Shown here: piece by piece, positions 1-11,729 of the stretch
How the letters are laid out: the number at the start of each line of letters is the position of its first letter
How positions within the stretch are numbered: position 1 is the stretch's first letter
Assembly: GCF_000002985.6 (NCBI RefSeq)
Contig: NC_003284.9
Span: 16,306,001 to 16,370,000 of the forward strand
DNA from: Caenorhabditis elegans
Lineage: Eukaryota > Nematoda > Chromadorea > Rhabditida > Rhabditidae
Length of the DNA stretch: 64,000 bases
Direction: 5' to 3'
The notes under the pieces: generated by a model
The model's database searches: none
Seen by the model: the letters and a program-made list of their open reading frames with translations, nothing else
Told to the model about the DNA's origin: nothing
Made by a program: the position numbers and the translations under genes

Positions 1-613
1 TATTTTTCGAAGAAAAAACATTTGGCTAGTTTGCTGCACACCCCTGTTTTCAACCTTGTTAATACTCCAAAATCAGAAGAAGCTCTAGAAAATTGCTAGA
101 ATTGAAAAAATCTGATAACCTAAATTGCAACTAACAGTTATCAATTTGGGTTAGGTTTTCTTACTGTTAGAAAAAAACAATTTTACTACATTTTTAACAG
201 TTTTTTGTCAGGAACTAAAAAAATTAATACTTTTGTTTCACTCCAATTTAAAAAAATATTCTTACTGAAACATTTTTCATCCAATAGTTCATATTTTATG
301 ATTTATCGTGTTCGTTATGACTGTTCGAACACCCCACTCCAAAAAAATTTTCACTTTCCACCACATCTACATAGGGGTCAGGCAGCTGGCCTTGAAATTC
401 TCTTGTCCCCGCGTTCGAAAAAAAAAAAACACTAAAACCAGCCAACGGAAATGAAATCTAAGTATTTCTGATAAGTTCATCAGACTTGGGCTACTTGGAA
501 ACGAGACAGAACTAACTAACGTATTCGGTAACCTTTAAAAATTGTTAGGCATCTTGCCGATTGAGAAACAATTATTTGACTGAACATGGAGGATAATTTG
601 CTGAGAGAAGAAT
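1..613. other. 5' flank of the K2P channel gene, no gene recognised
   Basis: This is AT-rich DNA without a convincing open frame or RNA gene. The short frame at 205-435 has a poly-A/T-driven composition and no splice context, so it is treated as chance. A small block at 455-580 is less AT-rich and lies just before the candidate upstream first exon, so it may hold promoter sequence for the channel gene. That is inference only. Confidence 0.4.
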
Positions 614-620
614 ATGAGGA
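614..620 (+). other. candidate alternative first coding exon of the K2P channel gene
   Basis: ATG AGG A at 614-620 is followed by a strong donor, GTGAGT at 621. Spliced to the acceptor ending at 2473, it continues in frame (M-R-N-T-E-S-V-I). An upstream ATG at 586 shares this donor but enters the next exon in the wrong frame and meets a stop at once. The other possible start is the ATG at 2440, inside the second exon. The two could be alternative isoforms with different N-termini, or only one may be used. Confidence 0.4.
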
Positions 621-2439
621 GTGAGTTTTTTAAATTGTTCGTGAGCTTGTACTTTTAATTAAAAGATTCCGATGAAAAATATAATAGTCGACTATAAACT
701 TTTGTCAATTGCCAAATCCAATAATTTGTTGATCTACGTTTATTTTCCAACCAACACAATTTTGCTAATATTATAGTATTCAAGACACAGAATACTTCTT
801 TTATTTTGGAAACTGTAATGTAAATTTATTTCAAAGAATCCTAACTATCAAATCCAATCACCATAGATATGGCAAAATAGGTATTTAATTTTTAAAAAAT
901 CGAGAGGAAAATGTGTCGAAACTCACATCAACTCAACCTGTCAAAACTGATAGTTAGGGGGTGGAGTGTTGCTTGCTCAATGAGCCGGTCGTTCGTGTAT
1001 TTGCCAACATGTCTTTGCAAGACGTCCGTTATTTTATCAAAAAGTCAATGGTTGTCTTTTTCTTTTTTGCCTCTACCGTTACCATGAACTTTTGTCAGGA
1101 CTTTCCTAAGACTGTTTTGTTTTTGTTTTGATTCTGGCAACTTTTATACGTTTTTTGAAGAATTGAATGCAAAATTCACATTTCTATGGTTTTTTGAACA
1201 AATCTAAAACAATTTGATATTGGCGGGCTTGAACCATGCTAAGAAAACGTGATAACCCCTACATTACCAGATTTTTTCGAAAGCGGAAATTCCAACTTAC
1301 CTATATCTTCCAAACTAGCATGAATCGGATTTCAAGCAGAAAGTCACCAAACATTTTAAAGCAAAAAATTCAAAATTCCAATAGTGGAGGCCCCTAACAC
1401 TCAGGCACTTTCTGTATTATTTTGTTATTATAATTCTATTTATTAAAAAAATCTTAGTGAACTTCATTCTACATCTAAAAATTAATAGGAATATTTCTGT
1501 GAATCACAAAGTAATGATTTTTAATAGTTGTTACGGCATCTACTAAATCCCCCTTTTACTCATCGTTGTGTCCAAGATGTTTTAAAAAATTTAAATATAA
1601 ATTTAGAGAAATAATTGTATTTTCTGTAAATAACTTAAATTTCGATTTAGAAAATTGAAAAGTTGTTAAAAATCGATCTCAAAATCGCAATGCACCGAGT
1701 GATCTGCTAATCGTTACATTGATATCTGAGCCAGCTTTTGAGCAATTTTTCAAAACTTTCAATTGAAAGTGAAATTATATCCAAGAATCATAAATTTCTA
1801 AAAAAATAACTGCGGCACAACGATGAGAAATATAAAATTTTGTAAATTTTCCCAATGTGCAAAATCAATGTGCTGTCGAATTCTGTTCACAATTTTTGTA
1901 GCAGTATGTATTATCTCTATCCTAGTCAGACGGAGGTTTACTATATCAAAATTAAATGTTTAAAGCATACTTGATTTATTTTTGTCTGTATGAAGTCAGA
2001 GTTATTAAGTTATTTTTAAAAATTCTACTTTTCTATTTTCCTACCAAAATTCACATCCCTATACCGTTCGACATAAGTGGAAAGAAAAACTGGCAACAGA
2101 AAAAAATTCGTATGCAAATCATGAATCGAATTCTACCCTTTCTTGTGAAGGAAAACGAAAAGAAATGATGGTCATTCTTGCCCCCACCATCACATTCCCA
2201 TCTTTTCCGTTCCTTCCAACCAAAACACTATAAATTCTTGAAAATTCAACATTCTGATTTCACTTTTTTGACGGACGATAAAATCCATGTTCTAAAGGGC
2301 ACAGAACGGGTGGAAATTAATAGCCTTGTTTTGTACAATCAACACACACACACACAAACGGTCACTTTTTCCAACTTCTTGGTTGACGGCACTGTTGTGT
2401 TTTTTGTTCAAATCAACTTCCTCTTTCGTTATATGAAAT
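621..2439. other. first intron or 5' flank of the K2P gene
   Basis: AT-rich sequence of 1.8 kb with no exon recognised. If the first exon at 614-620 is used, this is intron 1; if translation starts at 2440, it is promoter or 5' untranslated sequence. A short CA microsatellite lies at 2342-2356. Short frames here (1956-2168, 2178-2480 and a reverse frame at 2292-2477) look like chance openings. Confidence 0.4.
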
Positions 2440-5400
2440 ATGGATGTACCCACTTTTATTCTGCACTCTGCAGACACTGAGTCTGTGATTTCCGATGATG
2501 ATTCATCTTATTATTTTGATGGTAGTGTCGAGCAATTGACGCTTCGGTGAGAATGCATTATTTAGAGGAGCAAACTTTTATTGCCACCTTATAAAGTTAC
2601 TCCTGAAAGTGACAGGATAGCTCAGTCGGTAGTGGTGGTCGCTAGCAATCTGGAGGTCACTAGTTCAAGTCCGCCTAGGTTCACCCAGCCTTTATTGAAA
2701 AGTAGAGCAATCCACGACTGGATTATCGGTCACAGTCCCCGGCTAGGACGTGGCTAAAAGTATTGCCCAGTGGGAGCACCACTAGGCGGTGTACCTGACT
2801 CCCAGAGCCGCAGTGCATAGCGTTTGAGGAACAGATCGTTCTTTAATCCTTGTTTTATAAGACTGAAACTATTTATATCAATGTTATGATTACACTTGGT
2901 TTTTCAGAAATCAGGAATACTCTGATGATAACAGGATGCAACGAAGAGCCCCGATTCGTCGGAAATCTGCGCTGGATGACGACCAGACAAGTCAGGCGAT
3001 GAAAGTGAGTGTTGAGTTTTAGTTTTCAAGATTAATTTTCAACTGAGCAATTTTTTCGAACTGAAATTGTCTACATACTTCAAAAGCTTTATGACCATAG
3101 TTGCAAGAAGACATTTTTTTGAACAATGGCTCTGAAATGTGAATATACAGGGTTACAATTAATAATGGGACATTTTTGTTGGAGGAAGGCGTCAGGCCAT
3201 GAAACCGCGCCTGCCTCCCATGGAAGCCCTAATTGCAACATAATAAGTCTTCTAATATTAGCTCTAGTTAAACCGTTTTTGTGGCGCTTTTACGACTTCC
3301 CATAAATAATTGTTACCCCCTGTAGCATAGTAAAACTTTTCAAAAAATTGGAAGATTTTTTATTCCAAAAATCGACGCAATCACAGCCGGCAATTCCAAA
3401 AATGTAGCCTTTCAGCTACTCGAAAAATACATACGAAAAAAGTACCGCCATTCTGTGATATTTAGTCAAGATAGTGCCGACATCGAGCAATCGTCCACTC
3501 CAGTTGGGCATACCCAGTCTGCGTGCCAGTTTTCACGGTTGGAAGCTCAAATTTCTAGAAATAGTGTACAGTTTTAACTTCAGAAATCTAACACCTGAGC
3601 AACGCAATGGTTTCTACTCAACACCTCTTGGTCCAGCTCCTTCCGAATATCACTTTCCACCAGGATCCCCGCAATTCAGAGAGAGCACAATTAGAGAGGA
3701 GTTCAAGTAAGTAAACGTGTTTATAATTTGGAAAATTTGTTTTAAAAATAGATGTATTTGAAATGAAGTGAAAAACATTTCAATTTTTCAAAATCGGTAA
3801 GTTGTAGAGTAGGGCTTCCATGCAGGCGCAAAAACACCTGCCGCGCCCGCGTTGCGGCGACCTCCGCCTGCCAAGCGCAGCTAGCCGCGCCTCCTGCATA
3901 GTGCGGCGCGGAACCCAAAAAGTGTCGGCTGCGTCGAGAGAATCACCTTCTGCAGTATGCGGTTCGAGCACCAAGTCTTTGACCACTCGCCATAGTGCAG
4001 AATTGAGGCACGAGGCAGGCCTGAAGCGGGCAGGTGCCTATCGCCTGCCTCCAATGGAAGCCCTATTGTAGACTTCAACTTTTTGTAGATGTACACTCTC
4101 TGATTTAATTCGACATTGTCTCACCCAATATGAGACAGTTAAGAAATTTTAATAGCAAAAGTTGCTTAGGTTTGTAACAGTTAGTTTTAGGTGGGGCAGA
4201 ATTTTTAATTAATCTAGGAAATTTTAAATTCTGACGTGAAACTGAAAATCTAAAATATTCTACTTCTAGACAGCAATATCGAGAAACATGGGGTCACTGG
4301 TTTGTCAGAGTTGGTAAGTTTTTGTATAAGCTCCTTGGAATTCAATACATGCTACTGGCACTGATGATACTTGGATACGCGTGCCTTGGCGGATATATCT
4401 TCCTCACCTTAGAATATGACCAGCAGCAACTGGATTTGGAAGTAGAGAAGCAAGTTAGGCTGAGTGAATCCACGTTGCTTGCAGAGAATTTGCTGAAATA
4501 CTTGAAACAGTGGAATTGTGTTCGTTTTTGTTTTTTGCAAAAAAAAGATTGTTTTACATGCTATATAATTTCAGGGGCAGTCAAATGAAAATAGATGTTT
4601 GGAGCTAATCACGAAAGCATTTATTGAAAGATCAATCAAAGTTGAGAGAGATATACGTGGCGAGGGATGGCGTTGGGATTTTTGGAATTCGGTGTTCTTC
4701 TCTGCCACAATTTTCACCACTATTGGTTTGTCCCACCAAGCGTTTCTGCTACAATCTCAAAATTTTAAGGCTACGGAAACCTGGCTTGCAAGACAAACTT
4801 AGGTAGAGTTGCAACTATAATCTACGGGCTCATTGGAATCCCACTAATGTTGTTTGTGCTCAAAATTTTCGGAGAACATTCTATCAAATGGGCTCAGAAA
4901 GTAAGGTACAGTATCCGACGGTGCGTGAAGAGATGTTTCCGGAGGAGTAAGCTTAAACGGGCGAGTACGATTGAGTCTGTTGCGTCAGATGAGATGCCGT
5001 GTGAAGAAAGTGGAATATCGGTAAGCACCTGGAAAAAGAGTTTCCTGGCATTTGACGCCAACTTTTAAAAATTGGTACATTTAATCAGCAAATTAGGTCA
5101 AAATATTAGGAATTGAACAAATATTATCGACAAAGTTTTAAAAAAGACGAGAGCTTGAAAAAGGAGTAGTGGATCAAAAGTCGCAGAATGTAGGAAATAC
5201 CAAGCATGTGGATTAACAATTTGTTCACGCGTGAACTTGATCACACGGTAAAGACAATTTTTGAAATTGGATAATTTTGTAGCACCAATTCAAATTTTGA
5301 ACTATTTTTAGGTGACTTTTAATTAATTTTCCGTATTCAATACCACAATTAGTACTCGGCATTTGGTCCAAAAAATAGTAAATTGGATCTGAAGTTGGCT

Positions 5401-8400
5401 AAACTTGGGCAAAAGCTGGGCAAGATTTTGGAAAAATTTGGATTCAGGCGACATAAAAGTTAAACCTAAGTTTCACCCAACTCTTGCCAAATTTCTACCC
5501 AAGTTTGAAACGAAGCAAAAAAGTTTGGCCCAAGCCTAAATACCTAAATACAAATAAATACAAGTTTTGCCAAAGTCTTGTCCAACGTGTGGCCAAGTTT
5601 AGCCAACTTCTGATCCAAGCTAATATTGTTTGGGCCAATCTTGGGCAAGAAGCTAGAGCCAAATTCCAAGTACTTAAATTTAAGCCTTGAAAAATTCCTC
5701 ATCAGCTTCTTTTGCTCCTTTCAGCAAATTCAATCACTTTTGTTCAAAGTTTGTTACAACATTTTAAATAAAACAATTTCAGGAGGATGAAGAGCAGATC
5801 ACCACCTTCCCTGTCAAGTGGGCTCTTTTCATTGTGTTTTTCTTCATGGTCGTATGCTCGTTGATTGTTTCATTTTGGGAGAAGTGGGATTTCTTGACTG
5901 CTTTTTATTTCTTTTTTGTCTCACTCTCTACAATTGGATTTGGTGACGTCATTCCTGAGCACCCGAGAACTGCCTGTGGTAATGTGTTTTTAATATGCAA
6001 TGAGATTTTGAAAAATGCGGCTAGAATTGGAAAATCTGTGTCATACAGTTAGAAGAACCAAGATGTTCAGGGATTGCTAGAAATTAAAATTTGTTACATC
6101 TCAGTAATGATTAACGGAGCCTTAAAAATGTCGGGCGATGCTGTTAATTTTCCTAGATTTCTCAATACTAAAATACAACTCACTGAGAAATTCCAACTAT
6201 ATTTAATTTCAGCACTTTTCGTTTTATATTTTGTCGGACTTGCTCTATTCTCAATGGTCTACGCAATTCTGCAAGAACGAGTTGAAAATCAATATATGTG
6301 GGCGTTGGAATTGATTGATCAGGAATATCAAGAAAATCAAAAACAAGATCCAGATGATCACTTGGAAATCCCTACAATATTGCCTGAAAATGCTGCTGGC
6401 ATGGAAGGGTGGACGAATACAATCGGAAAAATGGTTTCACAAAACCCGGTTAGATGGAGAGCAAAAAATAGTGCTTATAGTATGGAGAACATGCCCGATC
6501 GGCCGATTAGTGAAAGACGGTTTAGTGGTGAGTTAAATGAATTTTGCAAAAATTCCTAATTTAAAATATCAAAATTAATTCCAATTTCTCAGGCTTAGGA
6601 TCAAGAAATTTCTAAGATGTCTGAATATTTTAGGCTCAAAGTTGTCAATAAAAAATATGAAGTTCTCTAGAAATTGCACTATCGCTTTTTGACGTTTTGA
6701 GCTAATGTTCAAGCATATAAAAAATATTGTAACCAAGGGCGATCTGAGACTTTTCTATGCATTTTATCTATACTTTAGAAGCACGTGAACATGCTTCAAA
6801 TGTTGATTTTTGCAAACTTTTGATGATTCCATAGTGTTTAGTTATAGGCAAACATTCCGGGAGCTTTTTGAATTTTTTTTGTTAAAGGTAGGTCAAAAAG
6901 TTTATATGTACTTTCCGTTAATAAATTTAATTTAATTTAACAGTACTACGATTTAACAGTACCACTTTTCCATTTTTACAGTCTTATCACCTGGAGAAGC
7001 TCCACAAGCTCCACCGCCTGTACTTGGCACATTTATGCTTCATAGCCTGTCTGTAAAAAAGAAGCTTCTCGCGAGATCGGAAAGCATTTTGAATAGAACT
7101 GGGTAAGTGTGCACAATTAGTATTAAAGCTAACAACACTATGCATTTATTAATAGCCCAAAACAATGATCTTGTTTTAGTACAAAACGCCCCTCTACACT
7201 TTTCCCTAGCAACGAGATGCTCTCAACATCGGCCAGCAGTTCTCGAGGGTACCCTCACGTGTTTGACGGGCATTAACCTTATCTATCAATTTTAGATCAC
7301 CATGGCCACACGCAGCCGAAATGAATCGTCCAAAAGAGGCTACCAGGTTGGGCGAGCCGTCGGCTCTCCGTGTGTCCGCCCCCAACCTGACGATATCTGG
7401 TGGAAATCGGTCGCCGTCTGGCGGCGCGCTATCAGTGATCACTGAGGCTAGCGATGAAGATACGAGGCACTTCAAAAAGCACCGAAGACCATTGGCAAAG
7501 ACTGTCTCGACAGATGGGACAGTTTCAAACCACGGTACACAATAATTGTTCTGTATGCATCGAGAGGGAGAGTCTTATCAAATTGGAACACTTAACTTTT
7601 GATTTATCATTCACCGATGTTTTCTCTCAAAGTATCAGAATTAACTTGAAAATTGAGATATGAGAAAAAAACCCTAAAAATAAGTATCAAAAACAAAACT
7701 AAGAAGGTTTTTAAATTGACAACATTTTTTGCTCATTTTTTAACTGCTTAATATGCACATATCTACATACTTTTATTCTGAACAAAAATAAGTATTCAAA
7801 CTTTGGCTTGAAAAGTTAAACTGACAGCACATTTTGCTCTCTATTTCAATTTAAAATTTTTTTTGATTTCACTTTTTTAAAGTATCAAACAAGAAAAGTC
7901 TTCTAGTATACAAACTCAAAAAAAGATATATAATATAAACAAAAGAGGTTTTAGGCTTTGGTGTTCTAGTCATTAGGCTCTGGTAGTAGCTTAATCGAGG
8001 AAGAACGAACGTATCGAGCTAAAATGTGCTCAAATGAACGAATTTCGTAATGAAACTTCTCAAAAATAGTTCAAAATTTTTTATGGCGGTTCAAAATTTT
8101 GAAAAAAATACACTGATTTTATCTGAAATCTCTAATTTGGCCCATTTTTCTCTGTTGCAGCGGTCCGAAGTTAACCTTTGTTTTAGAATTATCATCAGCA
8201 AAATTAGAGATTTCAGGTAAAATCAGTGTAATTTTTTTGAAATTTTGAACCACCATAAAAAATGTTTGAAAATTTTGTTGAGAAGTTTCATCACAAAATT
8301 CGTTTATTTGAGCACATTTAGGGTCTACACGTTCAAAATCGTCCGAACCGTTAGTCCTTCTTTAACAGGAGAATTTAGAAAAAGATTTAAAAAAAAGTGG

Positions 8401-8628
8401 CCCAACTTGATTATTTCAGGTAGTGCCGAGAGCTTGGATCAAGTGATGGACGAGTTGCAACTAGAGTCTCACGACCAGGCTGTCACACCCAAACCTTATC
8501 GGGATCCAACTACAAGCACCAGGTTCCGAAAACGAGACGAGACAGTTGTTTCGAGAGCTGAAAAAATGCCTCTTTCCCCGAATGAAGTGTTGGAGGAAGA
8601 GGATGAGGATGAAAATGGAGATACGTAG
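2440..8628 (+). CDS. two-pore-domain (TWK/K2P) potassium channel subunit
   Basis: Exons: 2440-2546, 2908-3004, 3471-3706, 4270-4519, 4575-4725, 4770-5020, 5783-5978, 6213-6527, 6982-7102, 7296-7534, 8420-8628. The total is 2172 nt, giving 723 residues in one open frame. The layout is that of a K2P channel: TM1 about residues 171-192, pore loop 1 with filter T-T-I-G-Y-G-N (278-284), TM2 about 294-316, TM3 about 377-396, pore loop 2 with T-I-G-F-G-D (414-419), and TM4 about 430-449. GYG followed by GFG is the usual pair of K2P filters. Such subunits dimerise in the plasma membrane and carry background K+ leak. The long N-terminus (about 170 residues) is acidic and Ser-rich early on. The C-terminus (about 270 residues) is Ser/Arg-rich with an acidic tail, and may be a phosphoregulated cytoplasmic domain (inference). 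Filter residues Y282-G283 lie just after an exon join with a weak acceptor (TTTTAAG at 4763-4769), fixed by the restored GYG motif. Which twk family member it is was not resolved. AATAAA at 8974-8979 is a candidate poly(A) signal. Confidence 0.93.
2611..2870 (+). repeat. tRNA-derived SINE-like element in a K2P intron
   Basis: A tRNA-like head carries an A box (TAGCTCAGTCGGTAG, 2618-2632) and a B box (GTTCAAGTCC, 2663-2672) at tRNA-like spacing. A non-tRNA body of about 190 bases rich in GC and CAG/CCC follows. The ends do not pair as an acceptor stem, so this is not a working tRNA gene. It lies in the intron between 2546 and 2908, in gene orientation. An A/B-box head with an unrelated body is the hallmark of a tRNA-derived SINE. 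Confidence 0.6.
3146..3324. mobile_element. small inverted-repeat element (MITE-like) with internal foreign segment
   Basis: The ends are inverted copies: TACAGGGTTACAATTA at the left, and a TAATTGTTACCCCCTGTA-type end at the right. Its centre (about 3180-3232) contains CGTCAGGCCATGAAACCGC and GCCTCCCATGGAAGCCCT. That segment resembles the family found intact at 3809-4066, which suggests one element inserted into the other. It lies in the intron 3005-3470. Confidence 0.6.
3809..4066. mobile_element. GC-rich inverted-repeat element with TAGGGCTTCCAT termini
   Basis: The element starts with TAGGGCTTCCATGCAGGCG and ends with CGCCTGCCTCCAATGGAAG followed by CCCTA, an inverted match. The interior is GC-rich (CGCCTGC, GCCGCGCC), unlike the AT-rich intron around it (3707-4269). 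The long frames predicted across it on both strands come from this composition and are not exons. Confidence 0.65.
5340..5690. repeat. degenerate short-period repeat in a K2P intron
   Basis: Variants of TTGGGCAAG and its complement CTTGCCCAA or GCCAAGTTT recur many times through this intronic stretch, on both strands. No clean unit length is visible. It reads as a decayed simple or foldback repeat in the intron 5021-5782. Confidence 0.45.
8020..8320. mobile_element. 300 bp imperfect palindrome in the last K2P intron
   Basis: The left arm (8020-8145, beginning TAAAATGTGCTCAAATGAAC) is matched in reverse complement by the right arm (8200-8320, ending with a TTTGAGCACATTTA block). A short unpaired centre of about 50 bases lies near 8150-8200. 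It lies in the intron 7535-8419. The structure is that of a foldback/MITE element; no coding capacity is seen. Confidence 0.6.
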
Positions 8629-9441
8629 AACTTTGGGATTTTAATTTTTTTTAAAGTTTTTTCATAACTGTGTCTGAAACTTATGGAAACCTTTTGCAAA
8701 CGAGCAGAAGCAATTTGAATTTTGAAAAAAGCTTAACGTTGAACAAATAACCAATTTTTTATAGTCTCCCAGATTCTAAACTCTATGAGACTATCCATTT
8801 GCATCCATATAAAACTAATCCCTGCCTGTAGTATTTTTTCGAAGCTTTGTATTTTCACGTTCTTCTTTGTTATCTAACCAAATACGGTTTGGGGTTATCC
8901 CCAATATTGATGGTTTTCCATAAAGTTCAATCATTTATTAATATACATAATTCACATCAGTTTCAATTTTTCAAATAAATGGGTCTTATATTTCTAAACA
9001 AAGTATTCACAAATTTGGCTAAGACAGAGGAAGAGAACGTTTTTTTTGAAAATGCACTCTATTAATCAAACAGTGCACTTTTAATAAAGGTAAAAATAAC
9101 GTCTTGTGATAATTAGTTGTTAGTTGGAATTTCGGTAAAGCACACGCATTAGGGGGTCACGTCAGAGTGTCTCTTCCCGTTCGACTCCAGGAATTGGGGA
9201 GAAATTTGCAATTTGCAAAGTGGCGTCACAAGAATTTGGCGTAATTTCTGGAAATCAAACTTTGAAAGGACACATAGACTACACCGGTATTTTGCGAGTT
9301 TAAAAATACTTATGAATGTGTAAAAATTGCGATTATTTTAGTGATATCAAAATCGCATCTAAAAACGGCAAAACACCTGTGTATTCGTGGGGATTGTTAA
9401 TAAAAAATAAAATACAATTGTCAAAAAAAACAATCAGAAAA
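8629..9441. other. convergent intergenic region between the K2P gene and a minus-strand gene
   Basis: Both flanking genes end here, so the region holds their 3' ends. AATAAA at 8974-8979 is a plausible poly(A) signal for the channel gene. The part from 9130 to 9260 is less AT-rich and includes a GTTCGACTCC stretch resembling a tRNA B box. No A box or cloverleaf could be fitted, so no RNA gene is called. Confidence 0.4.
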
Positions 9442-11729
9442 TTAGCTTTCATCGTCACTAGACTCGATCAATTGCTGGCGATCTTTGGACCGGCGCAACT
9501 TTTTGAATCGTTCCATTTTCTGTTTCTGAAATCATAGAACATACATTTTCTAGTTTGCTTTTTACCACTTTTCACCACAAACTATCTTATCACATTATCC
9601 TTACTGTAGCTTACCGTTTCTTTAAAACGTCCGTTCTTTTTCGCCGACTTTTCATCTTCCACCACAGCGGCCAACCCCGGGTCCTTTTCCTTTGATGTCG
9701 ACGACGAACTATCGTCGCTGAATGGCGATAACTTGCGAACGACGGCGCTCATCTGAATTCGGGTTTTCGTCGGGTTGAACCATAAAGCGGTCAGTTGGGC
9801 AAGCGAAAGGCGCCATTTCCGAATGGGTCAATAAACAACTTTACAAGCAATCCCATTCAATTCCTCTTTTAGGTACGATATATGGACGATGAATTAGGAT
9901 AGAGATAGTGAAAAAGGGGAGAAGATACTAACCTTTTGTGAGAAAATGCTGGGGCTCGTCTTTTTCTCAGGAAGTTCCACTTCTACCTTTGCTTCCGGTT
10001 CGACTTCCACTTTCAGGGGTTCCTGAAAATTATAAATTTACAAACTGTTGGAATTTAATCAAAGGTCAGAGTTTGTGGTAAAATTCCAAAAAGTACGTCA
10101 GTTTTCTTAAGAAGTTGTAATTTCCATCTTGGTAGCACTGTTGTTGAAACAGAATTTCGAAATCGAATTTAAAAAATAAGAAATAAAATGATAAAATTCA
10201 CTTAGAATTGCTAACTTTTAATTTTGAATTTAATTTTTTTTTTACCAAACATTTTACTCTAATTTTTAAATGTTACTTACTAGTTAGAAACTATTAACAC
10301 ACTTTTCAGAAAGTTACCAAAACATTTTTTTGAACAGCCCTCAAAATTCAATTTATAATTTGTGTACTCAACTGCCGAACTCACTTTCAAAGTTTCATAA
10401 ACAAAAAGTGAAGTTTCGGCAAAGTGTGCAAATATTTTCGATAACAAAACTATCATAAAGGATCAAAAATAAATCACTTTCAAAATAGCTTTTTTGTGGG
10501 GTTTTCTTGGGAAAACATTGATATTATGGAAATACTGTAAATAAAGCATTTGAACTTGTATTTATGCTTGGTGAAATTGTTGTTGAAACAGAATTTTAAA
10601 AATGGAAAAATAGAAGCCATAAATTAGAGAGCAGTAAAAGTAATGAGCTACTAGACTTGCAATTTTTTTCGAAAGAAAAATTGAACTTTTTGCGTATTAT
10701 TGAAAGTATATAGAATCCAAAGAAAATATGTAAAAAAAATTAGGAAATTGAGTTTGAAAATGTTGTTTTTCCAATTTCTCCCAATGCACAAATATATGAT
10801 TTGTGCGTTTTCGAAAAAAAAAATGTGCATAATTATATTTGGTAACTTATTTCCACCTTTGACCTTACCCACATTAAATTGTAGTGTACGCTACATGGTT
10901 CTCACATTTCACGCAGTTCAACTAAAACTCTAAAAAAACGCGTTCCCGAACAATTTTGCCTACCAATGTACAATGAAACTTTCACAAATTTGCTAACCAA
11001 TCTCTACCATTGGCTTCCAGTCTTATTCATGTGTTTGCGCATAAAATAAATAATCACGTCACTTTGACAACAACTTGAAGAGAAGCATTGGACTGGCACA
11101 ACCGGAAACCCGCCTGGGAAAGGTTTTTTGTACAGACCACCATCCCAAGCAACTTTTCTTTTTGTCTGTACGCTCCTTTTGCGGCAATCGTGCGGAAATG
11201 CCTGTTCTTTTATGTGTGAGAGTGCTCCGCGCAAATATGTAGAGTAGTTGTACTTGGTTTTTTGTTGTGACAAAAAAGGCGATTTTAATGAAAAAAAAAC
11301 CCCTTACCTGTTTCTGTGCCTGATACTCTTCCCAAATAATCTCTGGCGGAATGATATAGTTGAATTGACCAGGTGTAACCGCTTCTGAAATTGGATTTTG
11401 TCTTTTATGGGGCTCAATAACAGAAAAATAAAACTGGCGCCGATATTTTCAGTGGTGTTCTTAATTGCAGAGTGTGACATGAAATAACGGAACCGCAGCA
11501 GGATTAGAAATTATTTCTATAATAGTTTTTTACTTTCAAATTCAAAAAAAAAAGCCCACTGTCATAGTCCAAAATGATAACACCATATGAAAAGGCTATT
11601 TTTAAATTATAGATACAAATTCAAATGACTAAAAGAACATGAAATCATACGTTTTTCTGAAGTGAGCCTCTGCCGTCCATTGGTGAACTCGCTGAGCCTG
11701 GATGTAACGGCTCTTGTGATAGAAGACAT
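9442..11729 (-). CDS. unknown small charged protein, 155 residues
   Basis: Exons on the minus strand in coding order: 11729-11651, 11384-11308, 10022-9933, 9752-9615, 9525-9442. The total is 468 nt, giving 155 residues, with GT/AG at every join. The start ATG directly follows a T-run ending in TTTCAG, which fits SL trans-splicing or a 5' UTR intron. I recognise no domain. The N-terminus (MSSITRAVTSRLSEF) is mildly amphipathic. A PPEIIWEEYQAQKQ block follows, then a Glu/Val/Lys repeat (EVEPEAKVEVELPEKK), a Ser-rich stretch (SDDSSSSTSKEK), a basic helix (MERFKKLRRSKDRQQ) and an acidic tail (ESSDDES) like a casein-kinase-2 site. There is no signal peptide or membrane segment. It is probably an intracellular, partly disordered protein. 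No function is assigned. Confidence 0.8.
10023..11307. other. 1.3 kb intron of the minus-strand gene
   Basis: Mostly AT-rich. The part from 11010 to 11275 is more balanced in composition and holds an 89-codon minus-strand frame (11273-11004) with four cysteines. It lacks a clear acceptor and donor in phase with the neighbouring exons, so it is not included. It could be an alternative exon or an enhancer. Confidence 0.35.

Noticed and set aside
3820..4096. Frames on both strands with Arg/Ala/Pro-rich translation
   Set aside because: They lie in the GC-rich inverted-repeat element in an intron, and the composition alone opens them.
9130..9260. tRNA-like GTTCGACTCC stretch
   Set aside because: No acceptable A box, anticodon arm or acceptor stem could be fitted around it.
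11004..11273. 89-codon minus-strand frame with several cysteines
   Set aside because: Balanced composition, but I found no in-phase splice sites joining it to the neighbouring exons, so it was left out of the gene model.
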